Of a stretch of 64,000 nucleotides of DNA, positions 8,135-16,146 are shown piece after piece (position 1 is the stretch's first letter; each line of letters starts with the position of its first letter). The stretch spans positions 363,574 through 427,573 of the forward strand of contig JACKBL010000006.1 of the NCBI GenBank assembly GCA_020634515.1. The letters run 5' to 3'. The stretch comes from Ardenticatenales bacterium. Its GTDB lineage: Bacteria; Chloroflexota; Anaerolineae; Promineifilales; Promineifilaceae. The translations under genes were made by a program, and so were the position numbers. The notes under the pieces are model-generated. The model was not told the origin of the DNA and searched no databases. It saw only the letters and a list, made by a program, of their open reading frames with translations.

Positions 8135-8162
8135 AAAAAAGCCATCCTGTCTGGATGGCTTG
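8135..8162 (-). terminator. Terminator forming the riboswitch expression platform
   Basis: On the minus strand GCCATCCAGACAGGATGGC is followed by TTTTTTG. It lies about 20 bases after the TPP aptamer and upstream of thiN, as expected for transcriptional attenuation. Confidence 0.9.
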
Positions 8163-8181
8163 CTCAGCAAAACGGGGGTCT

Positions 8182-8278
8182 CGCATTTGCCTACGCCGGC
8201 ATTATCCGGATCAGGTTCTCAGGTCGGCGGCGCGGTCAGCCGCCCTCTCAGCCGGGTGAATCCCAGCTCCCTGCGCGT
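8182..8278 (-). promoter_or_regulatory. TPP riboswitch (THI element)
   Basis: The minus strand carries the conserved blocks in order: GGCTGAGAGG, then GACCTGAGAACCTGATC, then GGATAATGCCGGCGTAGG. The first and last blocks are the pyrimidine- and pyrophosphate-binding parts of the aptamer. The downstream hairpin plus T-run indicates that bound TPP ends transcription of thiN and thiB. Confidence 0.95.
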
Positions 8279-8303
8279 GTTTAATAATTGTGCTTCGCTT
8301 CTT

Positions 8304-8397
8304 GTTAACCGTCCAAAAACACTTCACGCTTTTTACGGACGGTTGCTGACAAGCTGTTCGCACAATTCCGCCAACTCAATTGCGAACAGCCACTTAC
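8304..8397. repeat. 94-bp double-hairpin repeat, family C
   Basis: Same two-hairpin layout as 6184-6277 with scattered differences (GTCCAAAAAC in place of GTCCGAAAAC). It lies between the riboswitch and sppA and may insulate the two divergent units. Confidence 0.9.
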
Positions 8398-8516
8398 ATT
8401 ATACTCGTAATAGGCTGCCTCACAAAAAGATAGGGAGACCGCCGCCGCGGAAACCGATTGGTGCTTGCCAACTGCCGGCATTCCTGCCAGAATACAGCGC
8501 AGTACAGGAGAATACT

Positions 8517-10328
8517 ATGACAGAAAACGAACAGGATTTAAGTAAAGCGCGACGCTGGCTGCGCGGCGTCGGAGAGCGGCTGCGGGCGGCGCGCCAGGTG
8601 GTTGTCGATGCCTGGGGACGGGGGCGAGTGAATGCCGGCAACTGGCTGCGCCGCCGCCGGAAACTGAAGGCTGATTTCGTCGTCATGCGCGTCGGCGGCC
8701 CCCTGCCACAGCGGTCCGGCCCACCGCGCAACTTCTGGCAGCGCCAACTTCCCCTACCGCCAGAACCCCTCAGCATGGAAGTGCTGAATGCCCGCTGCCA
8801 CCTGATTGCCGCCGCCGACAACGTGCGCGGCGTCCTGCTCATTCTCACAGGCCTGGAAACGGGGCTGGCAACACTCCAATGCCTGCGGACCAGCATCACC
8901 CGGCTGCGGCAGGCAGGCAAGGAAGTGGTCGTTTTCACGCCGAACCTGGACCTGCCGCACTATTACGTGGCCTGCGCCGCCAATCGCATCATCGTCCCGC
9001 CGGGCGCGCAGTTTGAGGTGCTGGGGCTGTATGCGGAGACGGTTTTCTTGAAGGATGCGTTGGCAAATGCCGGCATTCACGCCGACGTCATCCAAATCTC
9101 CCCCTACAAAACCGCCGGGGACCCCCTCAGCCGCGCCGACATGAGCGCCGAAATGCGCCAACAACTGGACTGGCTGCTAGACGACCGCTTCGACATGCTC
9201 ACCGCCGACATAGCCACCGACCGCGGCATCGGCCAGGAAGAAATCAAGCGCCTGATCGACACCGCCCCCTACTTCCCCGCGCAAGCGCAAGCCAACGGGC
9301 TGATCGACGACGTAGCCTACGAAGACGAACTCGCCCATCTCCTGGCGCGCCCGGAAAACAGCGAAGAACCGGCAGCCGACAAGCGCCCCGAAGCGCGCCT
9401 CGTCACCTGGCGGCAAGCACGCCGCCTGCTGCTGCGCCGCTACCGCCGCCGCACCCGCCGCTACATCGGCGTCATCAGCCTGGAAGGGACCATCATCATG
9501 GGTTCCAGCCGCCGTCCGCCAATTGAGCTACCCATCCCACTGGTCGGCGGGCAAATGGCCGGCGACGAAACCATCGGCGAAATGCTGCGCCTGGCGGAGC
9601 GAGACGACGACATGGCCGCCCTGATCCTGCACGTCGATTCCGGCGGCGGCTCCGCGCTGGCCTCCGATTTAATTCACCGCCAGATGGCGCGGCTGGCCCA
9701 ACACAAAAAAGTCATCGTCTACATGGGCGATGTGGCCGCATCCGGCGGCTACTACGTGGGAGCCGCCGCCGACCACATCATGACGCAGCCCGGAACCACC
9801 ACCGGCTCCATTGGCGTAATCATGGCTCGCCTCAGCACGGCTGGCCTCTACGAAAAGCTGGACATCCACCCCGTCGCCTTGCAGCGCGGCGCGCGCGCCA
9901 ACCTCTATCGCGGCACAGAGCCAATGACGGCGGCGGAGCAGGAACTCTTCACGACCAACATTCAGGAAACGTATCGCCAATTTAAGCAGGTCGTGGCCGA
10001 CGGGCGGGAAATCCCCATCGACGCTCTGGACCCGATTTGCGAGGGGCGCGTCTGGACGGGGCGGCAGGCGCGGGCGCATCGGCTGGTGGACAGCCACGGC
10101 GATTTCGTCGATGCGGTGCGACTGGCGGCGGAGCTGGCGGAACTGCCCACGGATGAGGAACATGCCATTTCCGTGGCGGACTACTACCCAGGCAGCAAGG
10201 ATTACCTCTTGCCACGCCCCTACGACGCGCCCCAGGCGCTGGTGGCCTGGCTCACAGGGGATTGGCTGCGAGCGCACCTGCAGGGCAAGCCACTCTGTTT
10301 GCTCCCTTACGACATCAACATTCGATGA
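8517..10328 (+). CDS. sppA: SppA, signal peptide peptidase (protease IV), long two-domain form
   Basis: A 603-residue S49 serine protease with two homologous domains. The first contains the general-base lysine K198 in SPYKTAGDPLSR. The second contains the nucleophile S409 in GDVAASGGYYV, preceded by LHVDSGGGSALASD. The serine has the same number as in E. coli SppA. The ATG is preceded by CAGGAG at good spacing. Unlike E. coli SppA, the N-terminal 80 residues are arginine-rich and show no clear membrane anchor. It degrades cleaved signal peptides. Confidence 0.93.
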   Translation: MTENEQDLSKARRWLRGVGERLRAARQVVVDAWGRGRVNAGNWLRRRRKLKADFVVMRVGGPLPQRSGPPRNFWQRQLPLPPEPLSMEVLNARCHLIAAADNVRGVLLILTGLETGLATLQCLRTSITRLRQAGKEVVVFTPNLDLPHYYVACAANRIIVPPGAQFEVLGLYAETVFLKDALANAGIHADVIQISPYKTAGDPLSRADMSAEMRQQLDWLLDDRFDMLTADIATDRGIGQEEIKRLIDTAPYFPAQAQANGLIDDVAYEDELAHLLARPENSEEPAADKRPEARLVTWRQARRLLLRRYRRRTRRYIGVISLEGTIIMGSSRRPPIELPIPLVGGQMAGDETIGEMLRLAERDDDMAALILHVDSGGGSALASDLIHRQMARLAQHKKVIVYMGDVAASGGYYVGAAADHIMTQPGTTTGSIGVIMARLSTAGLYEKLDIHPVALQRGARANLYRGTEPMTAAEQELFTTNIQETYRQFKQVVADGREIPIDALDPICEGRVWTGRQARAHRLVDSHGDFVDAVRLAAELAELPTDEEHAISVADYYPGSKDYLLPRPYDAPQALVAWLTGDWLRAHLQGKPLCLLPYDINIR

Positions 10329-10396
10329 GTTTTTCCGCAGCAACGTTCGATTAGTTTTTCCGCCTTGCGATGTTGTTATGCTAAAATCACCCCATT

Positions 10397-11230
10397 ATGC
10401 GCATTGCCCTTATCTCTGACATTCACGGAAATTTGCCGGCACTCCACGCCGTGCTCAACGATATTCAAAAACAAGGCGTAGACCAGATCATCTGCCTCGG
10501 CGACCTGGCTAACGGCGGCCCCTTCCCCGCCGAGTGTATCGCCACCGTCAAGTCCCTGGGTATTCCCACGCTGCAAGGCAACCACGAACTGTACATTCTC
10601 AACCAGGTTCCCGACGTAGACGCCAACGACCCCTCTTGGGGCACGGTCCACTGGACGCGCACCCAACTAGACGGGGAGTTGACCGCGTTCATCGACGCGC
10701 TGCCGCTGACGTATGAAATGCCGGAGCAGGAAGCCGTCTGTTACCATGCTTCGCCGCTAAATCAGTTTCGGGGATTTATGCCGGCACATACCGACGACGA
10801 AATCGCCACCCGCATGACCGACCAGGACAACATCACCCTCTTCGTCGGCCACACCCACTGCCCCCTCTACCGCCGCTGGTCCAACTCCTGGATCATCAAC
10901 TGCGGCTCCGTGGGCATGCCCCTCGACGGCTCCCCCCACGCCAAATACGCCATCGCCACCTACCACGAACAACGTTGGCAAGCTGAATTCCGCGCCGTCG
11001 CCTACGACATAGACAGCGTCATGCGCGCCTACGACCAGAGCGGCCTCCAGCGCCACGGCGGCATCTTCGCCGCCCTCTTCCGCTACCAGGTCCTCACCGG
11101 CAACAACCTGCTCACAGCCTACCTCAGCGGGCTGCGCCAATATGCCGCCCTGCAACAAATCGACACCATCACCGCCATTGATCGTTACCCCGCCCCGGCG
11201 GCCATTCAACAGTGGCTTAACCACCATTAA
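10397..11230 (+). CDS. Calcineurin-like metallophosphoesterase, YfcE-like
   Basis: A 277-residue protein with the complete dinuclear-metal motif set: SDIHGN, GDLANGGP (variant of GDxxxxGP), GNHE, a later FVGHTHCP, and NCGSVGMP. Such proteins hydrolyse phosphomonoesters or phosphodiesters; the substrate is not evident. It begins about 70 bases after sppA. Between them a short duplicated segment (TTCGATKAGTTTTTCCGC, seen twice) is present. Confidence 0.88.
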   Translation: MRIALISDIHGNLPALHAVLNDIQKQGVDQIICLGDLANGGPFPAECIATVKSLGIPTLQGNHELYILNQVPDVDANDPSWGTVHWTRTQLDGELTAFIDALPLTYEMPEQEAVCYHASPLNQFRGFMPAHTDDEIATRMTDQDNITLFVGHTHCPLYRRWSNSWIINCGSVGMPLDGSPHAKYAIATYHEQRWQAEFRAVAYDIDSVMRAYDQSGLQRHGGIFAALFRYQVLTGNNLLTAYLSGLRQYAALQQIDTITAIDRYPAPAAIQQWLNHH

Positions 11231-11240
11231 CGCTTCACAA

Positions 11241-11297
11241 GCACGCCGCACCCCACAGGTGCGCCGCACCCCACAGGTGCGCCGCACCTCTACTCCT
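11241..11297. repeat. 18-bp tandem repeat, about three units
   Basis: GTGCGCCGCACCCCACAG is repeated directly just upstream of nadE. GTGC/GCAC arms recur in each unit. Function unknown. Confidence 0.85.
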
Positions 11298-11344
11298 GAA
11301 ATTCAAACAGGTGCGTACTCACTTCCTGATTTTGGAGCTTGTTC

Positions 11345-12181
11345 ATGCACACGCAAATCGCCGCCAGACTCAACGTAGACATTGGCGTCAGCAAACTCGT
11401 CCTGACCCAATTCCTCCACAACGAAATCACCAAGACAGGCTTCAAAAAAGCCGTCCTCGGCCTTTCCGGGGGCATTGACTCCGCGCTCTCCTGTTTTCTC
11501 GCCGTGGCCGCCCTGGGTTCGGAAAACGTACTGGCGCTGCGTATGCCCTACCGCGCCTCCTCCGCCGACAGCCTGGAACACGCGCAACTGATCATCGACC
11601 AGTTGGGCATTCCCAGCGAAACCGTGGACATCACCCCCATGTGTGAGCCGCTGTTCGCCGCCTCCCCCGGTATCACACCACGGCGCATGGGCAACATCAT
11701 GGCCCGCATGCGCATGATTCTGCTCTATGACCGCTCCATGGCTGGCGACGCACTCGTCGTCGGCACAAGCAATAAAACAGAATTGCTGCTCGGCTACGGC
11801 ACGATTTTTGGCGATCTGGCCTCCGCGGTCAATCCTATTGGCGACCTCTACAAAACCCAGGTGCGCCAACTTGCGCGCGCCCTGGGCGTCCCGGAGGTGA
11901 TTGTGAACAAGGCGCCCACGGCAGACCTGATTCCCAACCAGACGGACGAGGGCGATCTCGGCTTCACCTACGCGGAGGTGGACAAACTGCTCTATTTGCT
12001 GGTAGACGAGCGTTATTCGCCGGAGGAAGCCGTCAAAGCCGGCTTTGAGGCGGACATGGTGCGGCGCGTGCTGCACATGGTCCAACGCGCCCATTACAAG
12101 CGCATGATGCCCGTGCTGCCCAAAATCAGCAGCCGCACCATCACGCACGACTTTCGCTACCTGCGCGACTGGGGACAATAA
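11345..12181 (+). CDS. nadE: NadE, ammonia-dependent NAD+ synthetase
   Basis: A 278-residue ATP-pyrophosphatase-fold enzyme. The P-loop-like SGGIDSA is at residues 41-47. Other conserved parts are RMRMILLYDRS, VVGTSNKTELLLGYGTIFGD and KAPTADLIPNQTDEGDLG. It lacks the glutaminase domain of the larger NadE, so it uses ammonia. The ATG at 11345 follows GGAG by seven bases; an upstream TTG is less likely. It makes NAD+ from nicotinate adenine dinucleotide. Confidence 0.96.
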   Translation: MHTQIAARLNVDIGVSKLVLTQFLHNEITKTGFKKAVLGLSGGIDSALSCFLAVAALGSENVLALRMPYRASSADSLEHAQLIIDQLGIPSETVDITPMCEPLFAASPGITPRRMGNIMARMRMILLYDRSMAGDALVVGTSNKTELLLGYGTIFGDLASAVNPIGDLYKTQVRQLARALGVPEVIVNKAPTADLIPNQTDEGDLGFTYAEVDKLLYLLVDERYSPEEAVKAGFEADMVRRVLHMVQRAHYKRMMPVLPKISSRTITHDFRYLRDWGQ

Positions 12182-12190
12182 GCAGCCACG

Positions 12191-12384
12191 GTTGTCCCAT
12201 TTTCCAAATGGGACCGGGAGTTGTCCCATTTTCTAAATGGGACCGTAAGTTGAAAATGTCCGATTTGGAAAATCGGACTACGGACGGGGTTGTCCCATTT
12301 TCTAAATGGGACCGTGGGTTGAAAATGTCCGATTTGGAAAATCGGACTACGGACGGGGTTGTCCCATTTTTCAAATGGGACCAC
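12191..12384. repeat. Array of TTGTCCCATTTTCTAAATGG hairpins, family B
   Basis: Four copies of the TCCCATTT...AAATGGGA hairpin alternate with two copies of the hairpin TCCGATTTGGAAAATCGGA. The array lies directly upstream of the S8 peptidase. A sister array is at 37925-38112. Open frames through it are by-products of the repeat. Confidence 0.95.
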
Positions 12385-12404
12385 TTCGCCCGGTGAATGA
12401 AGGC

Positions 12405-13937
12405 ATGAACGAACCAGGAAAACGCGCGGGTTGGCACAGATGGATGGTGCTGCTCATTTTCGTAACTCTCTTCGCCCATACCCTGCCATCGCAGGCTGTG
12501 CCCGCCTGGCAAAGCAAGGTTGCTCCGTCGGTTCTGGCGTTGGCGCTGGATGGAGAAGCGGAGTTCATTGTTTTCCTGGCGCAGCAAGCCGACGTAAGCC
12601 AGGCGGCCATGTTGCCGGCAAAACCGCAAAAAGGGCAGTACGTCTTCAACACACTCAGCCGCCAGGCACAACAAACACAGCGCCTGCTCCTGTCCATTCT
12701 GGCAAACCACGGCGCAGCGTATCGCAGCTACTGGGTTGCCAACATGATCTGGGTACGTGGAGACATGGCCACCCTGCAAGCCGTGGCCCAACGCGCGGAA
12801 GTCGCCCAAGTATTCGCCAATCCCGCCTTCCGCTTGCGCGAGCCGCTGCCCGAACCAGAGCAAGCGGCCGCGGCGCAGGTAGCCTGGAACCTGGCCCTGA
12901 TCAATGCGCCGGGGGCGTGGGCGGAAGGCATCACCGGGCAAAACATCGTCATCGGCGGGCAAGATACCGGCTACGACTGGGACCACCCCGCCCTGATCAA
13001 TCAATATCGCGGCTGGGATGGGGAAAACGCCGACCACAACTACAACTGGCACGACGCCATCCACAACGGCGGCGGCATTTGCGGTGTGGACGCGGTGGAA
13101 CCGTGCGACGATTGGGGGCACGGCACGCATACCATGGGCATTATGGTCGGCGATGATGGCGACCAGAACCAGATTGGCGTGGCCCCAGGCGCCCGCTGGA
13201 TGGGCTGCCGCAACATGAACGCCGGCGTGGGCACGCCCGCCTCCTATAGTGAATGCTTTCAATGGTTCATTGCCCCTACCAACCTGCAAGGAGAAAACCC
13301 GGACCCGGCGTTGGCTCCGCACGTGATAAACAACTCGTGGTCCTGCCCGCCCAGCGAAGGCTGCCTGGACCCGTTGATTATGCGAACAATCGTCAGCAAT
13401 ACGCGGGCGGCGGGAATTGTGGTCGTGGCCAGTGCCGGCAATAGCGGCAGTAGTTGCAGCACCATCAATACCCCACCCGCCATCTACGACGAATCCTTCA
13501 CCGTGGGGGCCACGACCAGCAGCGACGTGATCGCCACCTACAGCAGCCGCGGCCCCGTGACCATTGATGGCAGCAATCGCCCGAAGCCGGACGTGGTGGC
13601 CCCCGGTTCCGACATTCGTTCAAGCTGGCACGGTGGTGGCTACACGAATTTGAGCGGGACCAGCATGGCGGCGCCGCATGTTGCCGGCACAGCCGCCCTG
13701 ATGATGGCCGCCAACCCCAACCTGATCGGCCAGGTCGCGGCCATCGAAGACATCCTGGCGCGTACCGCCCAGCCACGCACCACGGAGCAGACGTGCGGCG
13801 ACGTGCCGGGCAGTCTCTTGCCCAATAACACCTACGGCTATGGGCGCATTGATGCGCTGGCCGCCGTGAGCGCGGCGCAGGCCCGCCTGGGACCGTATCA
13901 ACTGTATACGGCAATATGGGTCAACGAGAACCATTAG
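12405..13937 (+). CDS. Secreted S8 (subtilisin-like) serine peptidase 1
   Basis: A 510-residue precursor. An N-terminal hydrophobic signal (residues 12-30) precedes a propeptide-like region up to about 160 and the catalytic domain. The triad is visible as D187 in GGQDTGYDWDHP, H239 in WGHGTHT, and S420 in SGTSMAAPHVAG, with the oxyanion asparagine in INNSWS. The start at MNEPGKRAGW lies outside the upstream hairpin array. It resembles the larger peptidase at 43179 throughout (both have GW.G..ADHNYNW), so they are paralogues. It probably digests extracellular protein. Confidence 0.93.
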   Translation: MNEPGKRAGWHRWMVLLIFVTLFAHTLPSQAVPAWQSKVAPSVLALALDGEAEFIVFLAQQADVSQAAMLPAKPQKGQYVFNTLSRQAQQTQRLLLSILANHGAAYRSYWVANMIWVRGDMATLQAVAQRAEVAQVFANPAFRLREPLPEPEQAAAAQVAWNLALINAPGAWAEGITGQNIVIGGQDTGYDWDHPALINQYRGWDGENADHNYNWHDAIHNGGGICGVDAVEPCDDWGHGTHTMGIMVGDDGDQNQIGVAPGARWMGCRNMNAGVGTPASYSECFQWFIAPTNLQGENPDPALAPHVINNSWSCPPSEGCLDPLIMRTIVSNTRAAGIVVVASAGNSGSSCSTINTPPAIYDESFTVGATTSSDVIATYSSRGPVTIDGSNRPKPDVVAPGSDIRSSWHGGGYTNLSGTSMAAPHVAGTAALMMAANPNLIGQVAAIEDILARTAQPRTTEQTCGDVPGSLLPNNTYGYGRIDALAAVSAAQARLGPYQLYTAIWVNENH

Positions 13938-13953
13938 GCAGTCGCTTGAGGTA

Positions 13954-14739
13954 ATGACGATGGCCGTTTTTCCGAGTGTGGTAATTGCCGGCGGAATGCC
14001 GGCATCTGACGACCCCATCTTCGCCTACACCCAGGGAAGACCGAAAGCGCTCCTGGAAATGGCCGGCAGACCCATGATCGAATGGGTCCTGGCCGCCCTG
14101 CATGCCTCCGCCCACACCGGCGACACCGTCATCGTCGGCCTGCCCCCGGAAACCCACCTGCAAACCACCCGCCCCGTCCACCTCCTCCCCGACCAAAACA
14201 GCCTCATCGACAACGTCCTCGCCGGGCTGGCCTGGGCCGCCCAACAGCAGCCGGACGCGCGCGCCGTCATCGTCAGCACCGCCGACATCCCCACCCTCAC
14301 CAGCGACATTGTGGACGAATTTCTCAGCCGCTGCCAGCCGCTGGACAAAGCCCTCTACTACCCCATCGTCAGCCGCCAGACCATTGAGGCCCGCTTCCCC
14401 GCCTCCCGCCGCACCTATTCCCGGCTGGTAGATGGGGCGTTCGCCGGCGGCGACCTGGTGCTGGCGCAGCCGCGCATCGCCCACACAAACGTGGCCCTGT
14501 GGCAAACGCTGGCGCAGGCGCGCAAATACCCGTGGAAGATGGCCCGCATCATCGGCTTCACGATTCTGCTGAAACTGCTCTTCCGCCGCCTGCGCATTGC
14601 CGATGTAGAGCGACAAGCGGCCCGACTCATTGGCCTGCCCGTGGCGGCTGTGCCCTTCCCCCACGCGGAAATCGCCATGGATGGAGACAAACCGCATCAG
14701 ATTGACCTGCTGCGCCAGGCGTTAGCATCCAACAATTGA
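13954..14739 (+). CDS. MobA-like NTP transferase
   Basis: A 261-residue protein with the sugar/cofactor nucleotidyltransferase start VVIAGG, then GRPKALLEMAGRPMIEWVL, and VIVSTADIPTLT, whose aspartate would bind metal. The first glycine-rich loop is short compared with typical LAAGxGxRM motifs. A second half contains a hydrophobic helix (IIGFTILLKLLF). The product is unknown; similar proteins are annotated as molybdenum cofactor or sugar nucleotidyltransferases. It starts 16 bases after the peptidase gene, with GAGG just upstream; an ATG six bases later is an equally possible start. Confidence 0.75.
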   Translation: MTMAVFPSVVIAGGMPASDDPIFAYTQGRPKALLEMAGRPMIEWVLAALHASAHTGDTVIVGLPPETHLQTTRPVHLLPDQNSLIDNVLAGLAWAAQQQPDARAVIVSTADIPTLTSDIVDEFLSRCQPLDKALYYPIVSRQTIEARFPASRRTYSRLVDGAFAGGDLVLAQPRIAHTNVALWQTLAQARKYPWKMARIIGFTILLKLLFRRLRIADVERQAARLIGLPVAAVPFPHAEIAMDGDKPHQIDLLRQALASNN

Positions 14740-14764
14740 CCTCTTCTCACCGGAGAAAATACCC

Positions 14765-15772
14765 ATGGGCAAATTTATCGCCATTGAAGGCGTCATCGGC
14801 GTCGGCAAGACAACGCTGGCGCGGCTGCTCCAGCCCCATTTTCAGGCGCAAGTGGTCCTGGAAGTGTTCGAGGAGAACCCTTTTCTCCCCTTCTTCTACA
14901 GCGACCGAGAACGCTACGCCTTCCAGACGCAGTTATTCTTCCTCCTCAGTCGCTACCACCAGCAGCGAAAATCGTTGCCCGCGGCGCTGCGCCAGGGAAA
15001 TGTCGTCACGGACTATACGTTTGCCAAAGACGAGATTTTCGCCTGGCTCAATTTGAAGGATGACGAACTGGCGATGTATGGGCGTGTCCATGCCGCTTTG
15101 GCCGAAAAACTGCCCCGGCCTGACCTGATCGTCTTCTTGCGCGCCGACCACGACATTCTCATGCGCCGGATTGCCTTGCGTGACCGCCCGTATGAGCGAG
15201 ATATGGACCCGACTTATATTCGCAGTGTGGCGGCGGCCTATGACGCCTGGTTGACGCACCTGGACGGTATTCCCACCCTGGAGATTGACACAAACGAGCT
15301 GGATTTCTTGATGCGCGAGTCAGACCTGGAAATGATTGCGGCGCGGGTACGGGCGTCGCTGGCGGACAGTGGGTCGCCGGCGGCATCCGCGGAGCAAGGA
15401 CCACGCCCCATCGCGCCAGGGGAGACACTGGCCCGTTTCCAGCAGTTTCACCGGGACCTGGACGCGGCGAAAGGTTTCAATCCGGACATTTTCTTCAATT
15501 TCATGCTGCTTACGGAGGAAGTGGGCGAAGTGGCGCACTTGCTGACACACTTGCATAGTGATGCCCGAAGGCGGGAGCGGGAGGGCAGCGCGCCTGCGGC
15601 GGCGTATCAAGAGGCGATGCTGGGCCAGCGCGAACAGTTGAAGGAGGAGCTTGCGGACCTGTTGGCGTACGTGATGAAACTGGCGAATTATGCCGGCATC
15701 GATCTCGACGAAGCCTACCGCGACAAAATGAATCGCAACATACGCCGCGCCTGGACACGCACCGACAAGTGA
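14765..15772 (+). CDS. Deoxynucleoside kinase fused to a MazG-like pyrophosphohydrolase domain
   Basis: A 335-residue fusion. Residues 1-205 are a deoxynucleoside kinase: P-loop EGVIGVGKTT (8-17), VVTDYTFAKDEIFA in place of the usual DR[SY] segment, and the lid RDRPYERDM. Residues about 215-335 match the MazG-like nucleotide pyrophosphohydrolase pattern: FMLLTEEVGEVAHL, then KEELADLLAYVMKLAN, with the EExxE and ExxD metal ligands. One half phosphorylates deoxynucleosides and the other would hydrolyse (d)NTPs, a salvage/sanitation pairing. It starts 25 bases after the nucleotidyltransferase and is likely cotranscribed with it. Confidence 0.88.
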   Translation: MGKFIAIEGVIGVGKTTLARLLQPHFQAQVVLEVFEENPFLPFFYSDRERYAFQTQLFFLLSRYHQQRKSLPAALRQGNVVTDYTFAKDEIFAWLNLKDDELAMYGRVHAALAEKLPRPDLIVFLRADHDILMRRIALRDRPYERDMDPTYIRSVAAAYDAWLTHLDGIPTLEIDTNELDFLMRESDLEMIAARVRASLADSGSPAASAEQGPRPIAPGETLARFQQFHRDLDAAKGFNPDIFFNFMLLTEEVGEVAHLLTHLHSDARRREREGSAPAAAYQEAMLGQREQLKEELADLLAYVMKLANYAGIDLDEAYRDKMNRNIRRAWTRTDK

Positions 15773-16146
15773 TGCCTCAGGTGGCGGCGCAACAGGGAAA
15801 GAGTACCATTTACGCATTAGAAAATTGTGGTATCTATTTTATTGTGGCGTTTTAGGCGCAGCGGCGGCGTAAATGCCGGCAAAAAGGCAAATGACGGATG
15901 CGCCCTGGTCGGCAGCCTGCCACGGATCACCCGCGTTGGCCAGGCCACTGATTACCTCACGACTCGCCTGACACATTTTCGGGCCGAATCTTTCAGGCGA
16001 ACGCGCCACACATTGCCCCGTTTCGGTCCCATAAGATGGCGAGGCATCGCTTCCACATATCCTTCCATCGTAAGGCGTCTCACTCTTCATCTTGGGTTGC
16101 GTCGCGCCATCATCCATGAACCCGACCGGCAACCCCACAACATCTG
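15773..16146. other. 374-bp gap without a supported gene
   Basis: Open frames on both strands show no family pattern and no ribosome-binding site. One TGCCGGCA octamer is near 15872. No terminator or promoter stands out. Confidence 0.6.

Noticed and set aside
8065..8145. Longer ThiN start (MAFLLTIVNEK)
   Set aside because: The start would be inside the riboswitch terminator and its T-run; MSVLIFANG matches the family N-terminus.
12141..13322. 393-codon minus-strand frame with repeated SHLENGTTP
   Set aside because: The repeated peptide is the translation of the TCCCATTT hairpin array, and the rest is antisense to the S8 peptidase.
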